From Halichondria panicea (taxonomy: Eukaryota; Porifera; Demospongiae; Suberitida; Halichondriidae), in the NCBI RefSeq assembly GCF_963675165.1, contig NC_087390.1:3610001-3674000 (forward strand): a stretch of DNA of 64,000 bases. Reading direction: 5' to 3'. Shown in pieces: positions 57,229 through 64,000 of the stretch. Every line of letters starts with the position of its first letter. Positions within the stretch are counted from its first letter, which is position 1. The position numbers and the translations under genes were made by a program. The notes beneath the pieces were generated by a model, which saw only the letters and a list, made by a program, of their open reading frames with translations, was not told where the DNA came from and did not search any database.

Positions 57229-59517
57229 ATGTCATCAACTGGACGTCTCACCAACATCCTTATCGTGTGCATCTTCATTATTTCAGTGTTTAGTCTTGTC
57301 TATGTCTACTTAATGTCGTATGAGGACTCATCTGTCAGACATGTTCAAGCTAACCAAGAAATTATAAGTACGTTCATATTTTAGCAGGTGGCCTATGATG
57401 ATAATTAATAATGTTACCGACCTCTGGCATACATGTATGTATACACCTTTTGTATTGCCACTCTATAACTTTGGGTTATCGTAAAACCTCTATTTAAGGC
57501 GACCCTCTAAATAAGCGACACTTGGACATTTCGCCCATATAGCACCATTTTTTTGTGTACATTAAAACTCTACTTTTGCAAAATGTAATTATTTAAAAGT
57601 GTCGCTTTAAATCGAGGTTTTACGGTATTGTATTTAGTTATTTAGTGTTTATGCCAGCATAGATTAGGGAGGAGAGGGATTGGAAACGGAAGTTACCTCA
57701 AATTATATCTGCGTTACGCCTGGGTTTAATTGAGGCTATGTGGGTAATTTTCAGGGGAGCAAAACATCGGGTTGAGCAATATTAATTTTAGTCACTTTGT
57801 GGATTAGTTGCTTCTTGCACTGCAGGTAACGGTAGGCAAGGTCCCTTTATTCGCGGGTAAACTATTCGTGGTCAGAGCTCAGCGCCAAAAACCACGCACT
57901 TCCAACTGAAACTTGAGACCATAAAAATTATATGGGACACAGTACACCGTGAGTTGCACATGCAGTACAATTATTAGAAGCACTCTAGGTAGCACTCTAG
58001 GTAGATACAAATCTCATCGTGACAAAAGAACGTTTTTTGTACCTCTTATTAGTCTAGCTATCTTCACAAAAGTCAAAAATGTATTTTCAAATGATGCTCA
58101 CCATTAAGGCCGGGGCATGATAACGGGGGCTCTGAATATCTTGCAGTAACAATCAAAAGCTCTCTGGTGCCATGGTGCAAATTCAATAAAATGTTACGTG
58201 ACGCTACATGTACTAGCTTCCATTTCCAATCCCTCTCCTCTTTAATCTATGATGCTAAATTAACACCACTCATCTATAATCTATAATCATAACCCACGTG
58301 AATATCATAGGAGTCACTCAGACACTGAGTGTAGATTGTGAAAATTATTTGAACGATAGCTCAAGCACATCCTCATCTGTTGATACTATGACTCAAGCTG
58401 TGATGCACAGCAACATTCCTTGGATATTCACTATAACACCAACCTATAAGAGGAGCACTCAAGTTGTAGACATAACTAGCTTGTGTCAAACACTCCAGCT
58501 TGTGCCAAACCTTGTGTGGATCGTCATTGAAGATGGATACCTTAAGAGTGACACTATTTCTGATTTGCTCCGTCGTTGTACTGCTCAGACTGTGCACTTG
58601 ATAGCTAGGAATATCGGTGAATGGACTAGTCCTGCTGGTAGAGGTGTTGCACAGAGGAATGCTGGCCTCATTTGGATTCGAGAAAATTGTCATAGTTTCG
58701 GTAAATGTAATGGATCATTTTACTTCATGGATGATGATAACAAGTATGCTCTGAGTTTGTTTGATGAGGTAGGTATGCAAATTAACTTCAGGAGAATCAT
58801 AAAAAATTTTGTTTAGTAATTGTATGTCACGTATACAACAAAATGTATACCTTTCATTAATATATAGATTCGTAGTGTAAAGTTCATTGGATTGTGGCCT
58901 GTTGCATATGCTGGATTTCTGCACTTCGAAGGGCCAATTTGTATCGACAACCAGATTGTGGAATGGCATGTTTTATTTGCTCCAGAAAGGTGATCATAGT
59001 ATTCTTCATTGCTGATCTATGCTCAGTTCTGTTAATGACATGTTAGGAAGTTCCCCATTGACATGGGTGGCTTTGCTGTCAATGTTCAGCTGTTACTGGA
59101 GTACCGTGAAGCTCTGTTTGGTTACAACCCTCACTCCCGTGTGAAGGCGGAGGGGGGGTGGCAAGAGACAAGATTTCTAGAAAATTTCTCCAGTGGAAGA
59201 GATGACCCCAGAGTGGAATGTAAAGGGTCTCGAAGACAGGTACATGTAAATATCCTAACTGTACCGCTACAGTCATAATTGTATATTTATATTCAAAGTT
59301 ACATGCATTACAATATAACTATTACGAATAATGGTTTGTCATTGTGAAATGAATTTATATGGTAATGTACGTAAAAGCATTCGATATGTTTACTTCTCCA
59401 ATAGATTCTAAATTAACAGCTTTTGGTTCATTTCAGGCTTTTGTGTGGCACATAAAGACAAAGATAGACTTGAAGAATGAAACAAACATTTGGAAACACG
59501 ACCTCATAACAAAGTAG
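57229..59517 (+). CDS. GlcAT-type 3-beta-glucuronosyltransferase B
   Basis: Exons: 57229-57367, 58311-58768, 58868-58989, 59047-59239, 59437-59517; 330 aa in frame (human B3GAT3: 335). ATG at 57,229 is chosen because it opens the frame with a type II anchor (ILIVCIFIISVFSLVYVYL); an ATG 8 nt upstream is in another frame and stops. The GT43 blocks are complete: PWIFTITPTYKRSTQ, RGVAQRNAGLIWIRE, FYFMDDDNKY with the DDD donor/Mn site, GLWPVAYAG, FPIDMGGFAVN, GGWQETRFLENF with the catalytic-type Glu, and FVWHIKTK with the His. This is probably the active enzyme of the pair, in the Golgi on a galactose-ended acceptor (proteoglycan linker or HNK-1-like; the sequence does not decide). Exons 3 and 4 have the same lengths (122 and 193 bp) as in gene A. 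Confidence 0.9.
57477..57627. mobile_element. TATCGTAAAACCTC MITE in intron 1 of gene B
   Basis: 151 bp, ends TATCGTAAAACCTCTATTTA and TAAATCGAGGTTTTACGGTA. Closely similar to 30,251-30,406, including GACACTTGGACATTTCGCCC and TTTTTTTGTGTACATTAAAA. Confidence 0.8.
57658..58251. mobile_element. CATAGATTA-type element, same family as copies A-E (copy C)
   Basis: Termini CATAGATTAGGGAGGAGAGG and CCTCTCCTCTTTAATCTATG, with GATTGGAAACGGAAG inside. The flanking heptamers ATGCCAG and ATGCTAA match only in part, so it is older. In intron 1 of glucuronosyltransferase B. Confidence 0.65.
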
Positions 59518-61744
59518 TCTATGCATACGTAGAACTATGGCCCAGTCTTCCTGAGGTAATCATGCACCTGATGCATAAAATTGCACAGTACCGAAACTTC
59601 AACTTGTATAGTATTATATACCATAATTAAAGATATATTTATATGCAAGAATTGTATTACAATAACATCTAGTACCCATCCCTAGTGGCCAGTATCCTCC
59701 TGGTTTTTCTACTGGACTTAAAAATAATGTGAAAACATTGTTAATTAATTATTTATGACTTCAGGGCTCTATTGTAATTTATATACAGATACGAGAACCA
59801 ATAATTATGCTTAAACCACCTATAATCTTAGTTATGGCCAGATTAACGAGAATCCACTGCAGAACTATTGGGTGTGGTTAGGAACCAGAAACAATTACAG
59901 ACAGATACATTTTGCTATATAGCATTCGTTCTGTTGCCACGCCTCTAACTGCAGAATGCTCTGATCATAAAGCCATAATTGGAGCTGGAAATCCAAAACG
60001 TACATTATGTAAGGGACTCTGCAATCTGATTGGTGCTGCATGATTTTCTGCAGCAGAATGAATGTTTGATAGGCTTGAAATTTATCCTTGCAGCACTCTT
60101 GTGGCCAGGCCATGCCCATCTTGTATAAGAAAACCTCGCTCTCATATAACGGCCTCTCAGCTCTCAGCTCCTGTCAGAAGGAAGGATGTCTTTTTCAATT
60201 TTGTGATTCCCACTGAGGTGCTATAATTATATTGCAAAGCTAGTGCTCCTATCAAATTTAATACCCTGATTGAAACTGCCATAATTATATAGCTCTTTAG
60301 ATCTAATTTAGAACATAATTACACGAGCTATTTACAGCAACTTTTACAGAGTAAATTAGTATTTTGTAGAAGGACGCATATAATTATGAGGAAGCATGCG
60401 GAAACAAAATGTGCAAAATCCCTGCTTTTGTTTCCAGTTAAGGTTATCTTCCAGGAAACTGCACTCACCAGAAGCTTAATTTTGCATGTGAAATAATTTT
60501 CAACTGCTCTGCCCTCGAAAAACGAGAAGCATCTCACAAAAAGGTTGTGCTATATACGGTATCTGTCAAGTGCTAGCAGTAAGATCCAAGCTGTACACAT
60601 GCACCACTCCTCTATACTTATATGAACCTATGCATTACCGATACAAGTCAAAAAATGTGTGATGTAAAAAGTTGCCGGGGGGAAACACCAAAAAGTGTGG
60701 AAACAAGAAATCTGCGAAGAGCATATCAGCAACTCCAATTCGTTATAACGTCATTCACATGAGGTGATAGTGCACATGCGCAACTGTGTGCCGCAGAATG
60801 TGGGAAATGTGTTCTACCTGTTAGTAAACCTTTGTAAAATTATACCGTAAAACTAGTTTGTTCACTAGTTTTCCCGTATTAATTTTATAGTTTGTCTCCC
60901 CTGAAGCTGTGCTCTATTGCGTTGTCAAAAAGACTAGTCTGAAGCCAGAAGATGCTCTCATCTACTTCTATGATGATTGCAATTGCAACTTTGGCCAGTT
61001 TGGTGCATTCCTCTGCTGCTTCTGAATGTTTCCTCCTTTACATTTAGAACGTCATGTTGAATCTTCAGTAAGTAAACCCGTATAGCAAATTATTTTCGTA
61101 AGGTGGAAATTTTCGTAGATTTGTAATGAAGAGCATCATACGAAAATAAATCTACCGCAATAGATTCATCCTGAGCTGTATGAAAATTAGCCAAAAATTT
61201 GCACCAACGAAAATAACCCGCTATATGGTTATAAATTACTGTGAAAAAAGATTATTGATGATCGACGTCAATGTGGGTTATAATGGGCTTCAACAAGCAT
61301 AATACCGTATAGCAGGTAAGTTTCATCGGTAAACAAAAATGTGCGTACGAACTAGATCTACATACATACAGCTCAGGATAGTGACATTGAACACTAACTG
61401 ATACGAAAAATACGACTGAAAATGTCCACCGTACGAAAATAACCTGCTATAATATATACGGTAGGCTGAATTTGGGGCAGTATATAAAAGTTTATGTGAC
61501 ATCAGTATGTCTCAGTTCACTTAATTCATGGTCATTGTTACGTACTTCTGTTTCCGGATCCTTTTCCGTTTCCAGCTTCCGTTTCCAGCTTCCGTTCATG
61601 TTGTTATGCGCATGCGTACTGCATTTGCAACAGATTGTTTATACATGTAGATCTTACTTACTGTTTATCGCAAACACTATACTCTGGAGGCATTGTTATT
61701 TACACTCGAGACACTGACAAAAGTCACAAATAGTGAAATACAAA
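59518..61744. other. Intergenic region with two TACCGTATAGC-type MITEs
   Basis: No gene is firmly supported. Likely MITEs at about 61,076-61,230 (CCCGTATAGC...CCGCTATATGG) and 61,303-61,463 (TACCGTATAGCAGGTAAGTT...ACCTGCTATAATATATACGGTA). An open stretch at about 60,893-61,029, preceded by TTTATAG and reading SPEAVLYCVVKKTS then YFYDDCNCNFGQF up to TGA, looks exon-like but has no partner exon. The kinase promoter should lie at the right edge. Confidence 0.4.
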
Positions 61745-63836
61745 ATGGCAGGATCAGCAAGTGTAAAGGCGATGTACCTAGAGAATCCTGACCTTCAGGT
61801 GCACGATCTGAATGAAATAGTCTCAACTGGTAGGATGCTTGGAAAAGGTGCATTTGGAAAAGTAATGGAACTAGAGATGGCGGGTACAAGATATGCTGGG
61901 AAACAGATTCATGATATTCTCCTCGGAATTGATGTTCTTGGTGTTAAGAGTATAATCAAAAAGTTTTCTGATGAATGCCGCTTGATGGCTGCAGTTAAAC
62001 ATCCAAATGTTGTCCAGTTTAATGGGATTTGCTTTCTCAATGACACCGACCATCCTGTTCTTGTGATGGAGTTAATGGATATGAGTCTGGATCACTTCCT
62101 TGAAGCACGACAAGGTCATATTCCCCTATCTTTGAAATATAGAATCTTACTAGATATCACTCGTGGACTCCTTTTTCTGCACACTCGTGATCCAGTTATC
62201 ATTCACCGAGACCTTACATCTCGAAACGTTCTCTTGAACAAAGCATCACTCCAGGCAAAGATAGCAGATTTGGGCAATGCGCTTATGACCGACTCCAAAC
62301 AGTTGATGAATACTCTGAGCAAAATGCCTGGAACTGCCTTGTACATGCCACCAGAAGCCTCGGGTACTAAGCCTATGTACGATTCATCTCTCGATATTTT
62401 CTCATTTGGGCACCTGTCTCTATATGTAGCCACTGAAGTTTTTCCAGATGACCTCCTTCCAGCCACTTACACTGATACGTTTACTGAGAAAGTTGAAGGC
62501 AACAGTGAAGTAAAACGCCGTGAAGAGTACCTTAACATACTTTATAATCGAAAAGATCTTGCCGGAGAAGACCATCCTTTTTGCAAAATGGTCACAGGCT
62601 GCCTTCACAACCTTCCTAACAAAAGGTATGCATGCCAGGGTTCTATCTAGGATTAATGGTTGGGGGGGAAGATGAAGTACAAGTATAGGGAGGTCCGGGG
62701 GGTCCTCCCTGGGAATCCTTTCTTCTAGCTTCTCAGAATGCAATTTGAATGCTTTGAAAGTGTTTTAAATTTAAGACTATATAGGGAAGGGTGAAGCTAT
62801 TTAGGGGAGAATCTTTCCCCTGGATAGAACCCTGCGTGTTATAGAAGTGCATGGTGTAATTATGTATATTATATATACCGTATAGCGCGAAATTTTCGAG
62901 GGGCTTAATTTTCGCGGATTTCGTGGGTTAGAATCCTACACGAAAATTAAGTCCACGAAAATTGAATTACCTGCTATAACATGCATAGATTTAAAGGCGT
63001 GGCTTCCGGTAAGCAGTCATTCCGCGAACATTGTGCAACGAAATAGCTTTTAGAGGCTAATCCACGAAATATAAGTGCCTCGAAAATTTCGCGCTATACG
63101 GTATACAGTGCAAAGCTATAATTATTATCAGGAGTGCATGAACTCTTGTTATTATCTATTACTTTCAATTAATGTACAATATTAAGCCATATCTGTGACC
63201 TGCACTATCATTTCTATACAGACCTACTGCCAAAGAAATTTTGTGTATCTTGGAAGATGAAGCTGGTTCTCTAGAAGATCCTTATTCATCACTGGATGGT
63301 GCTTGCAAGCTTGATCTCATCGAGCTAGCCCAGGGTGCGGGTGAGCTATCAAGGCATTTACCTGGCAATTCTCTTGCTCAATCAAGCTCACAGTACACCA
63401 TGGAATTCTCTGGGCGTGCACATGCTTTGCGGGTAAGTTAATTTTAGCAATGATACTATAGTGGAATCTCCATAAAACGGTGGGGAACGTGGTCGTTAAT
63501 GGAGGTTCCATTGCATGATAGTTACCAGTTACTCATACTGCACACTATGCATGCATGGGCTGGCCACATATACTGGTATGCTATTTGAGATTGTCTCTTG
63601 TCATCGCATGCCAGGCTCCTGGGTGCTGCTAATCAATGGAGCCTATAAACACTGCCTCATACAGATAGTCACACATACAAGTATTAGTTATTGCATGAAC
63701 TGGAGTGCTAACATGCCAGATATATGATGATTACGGCTCAGTAGTAATTAGTTGTTCGCGGACATAAGCACCCAAAACTGCCATAATAATTATGCCTCGG
63801 TGCGCATGCGCAAGCGGGGTATACGGTAGCGTGTTT

Positions 63837-63901
<65 letters not shown>

Positions 63902-63951
63902 TGTGTGTGTGTGTAGACTGCTACAGCTGCTCAAGGATCAATGAAGTGCAA
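61745..63951 (+). CDS. Protein kinase, TKL/Ser-Thr-like (3' end outside window)
   Basis: Exons: 61745-62625, 63222-63432, 63917-63951 and beyond the window; phases agree. The protein starts MAGSASVKAMYLE. After about 29 residues a full kinase domain begins: Gly loop GKGAFGKV (33-40), catalytic Lys53 (YAGKQ), alpha-C Glu77, HRDLTSRNVLL with Asp156, DLG at 175-177 in place of DFG, GTALYMPPEA as activation/APE segment, SLDIFSFG, and RPTAKEIL closing the domain across the first splice. No signal peptide or membrane helix precedes it, so it is cytoplasmic as modelled. The HRDL(T/K)xxN and GTxxYMPPE signatures favour a TKL/Ser-Thr-type kinase over a tyrosine kinase. All key residues are present, so it should be active. 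Downstream sequence is Ser/Gln-rich without a recognised domain. Sponges carry many kinases of this sort; the orthologue is not identified. Confidence 0.85.
62876..63103. mobile_element. MITE with TACCGTATAGCGCGAAATTT ends
   Basis: 228 bp in the first kinase intron. The termini are about 26-bp perfect inverted repeats (right end AAATTTCGCGCTATACGGTA). Internal ATTTTCG/CGAAAAT words repeat. Confidence 0.8.
63839..63915. repeat. (GT)n microsatellite at a kinase splice acceptor
   Basis: About 77 bp of nearly pure GT, ending GTGTGTGTAG directly before the exon that starts ACTGCTACAGC. The tract takes the place of a normal polypyrimidine tract. Confidence 0.95.
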
Positions 63952-64000
63952 GTAAGAGTTTCTATAGGCTTCTAGTCATGTTTTTTTGGATAATAATTCA

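Noticed and set aside
1-64000. tRNA, rRNA, CRISPR arrays, bacterial operons or promoters
   Set aside because: No cloverleaf, rRNA core or spacer-repeat array was recognised, and spliced genes rule out a bacterial reading.

Overview
This is a 64 kb stretch of an AT-rich animal nuclear genome. Its genes are split by many short GT-AG introns, and its non-coding DNA is full of small inverted-repeat (MITE-like) elements and of the palindrome TACATGTACA. The gene set is metazoan: centlein, calpain-7, GNPTG, CWF19L2, a Notch-ligand-like protein and 3-beta-glucuronosyltransferases. The two large intronless beta-helix/multi-membrane-pass genes, the compact divergent Notch ligand and the stand-alone kinase best fit a sponge (probably a demosponge) or another early-branching animal. 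That placement is inference. Exon limits were worked out by eye from splice motifs, reading-frame phase and recalled human homologues; every multi-exon model below closes in frame.

Layout. 1-3,503: repeats and foldback elements. 3,504-12,339 (+): centlein (CNTLN), 25 exons, 1,010 aa. 13,082-16,816 and 17,931-22,031 (-): two paralogous single-exon genes for secreted-type beta-helix ectodomains on an 8-9 pass membrane domain. 22,032-31,297: about 9 kb without a recognisable gene, made largely of transposon remnants, including a 1.07 kb element with 9-bp target duplications and a 2.1 kb foldback with 7-bp target duplications and a second family member nested in it. 31,298-46,523 (-): calpain-7, 23 exons, 848 aa, with catalytic Cys, His and Asn present. 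Its 5.3 kb intron holds a complete opposite-strand gene (34,214-37,571) for a Delta/Jagged-like protein with a cut-down DSL domain and a cytoplasmic tail made of four repeated exons. 47,058-50,915 (-): GNPTG, 306 aa. 51,107-54,001 (+): CWF19L2, 786 aa, divergent from GNPTG across 191 bp. 54,081-56,645 (-) and 57,229-59,517 (+): a divergent pair of GlcAT-type glucuronosyltransferases with matching exon structure; the minus copy has lost catalytic-type residues. 61,745 onward (+): a protein kinase gene that runs off the window.

These are unrelated neighbours rather than an operon. Several processes do meet here: GNPTG (lysosomal enzyme tagging) and calpain-7 (MIT domains, ESCRT-linked protease) serve the endolysosomal system, the glucuronosyltransferases act in Golgi glycan synthesis, CWF19L2 acts in splicing, and centlein at the centrosome. 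The most interesting loci are the nested Notch-ligand gene with its duplicated NPxY-type tail exons, the beta-helix membrane pair, and the glucuronosyltransferase pair with an inverted-duplication scar.
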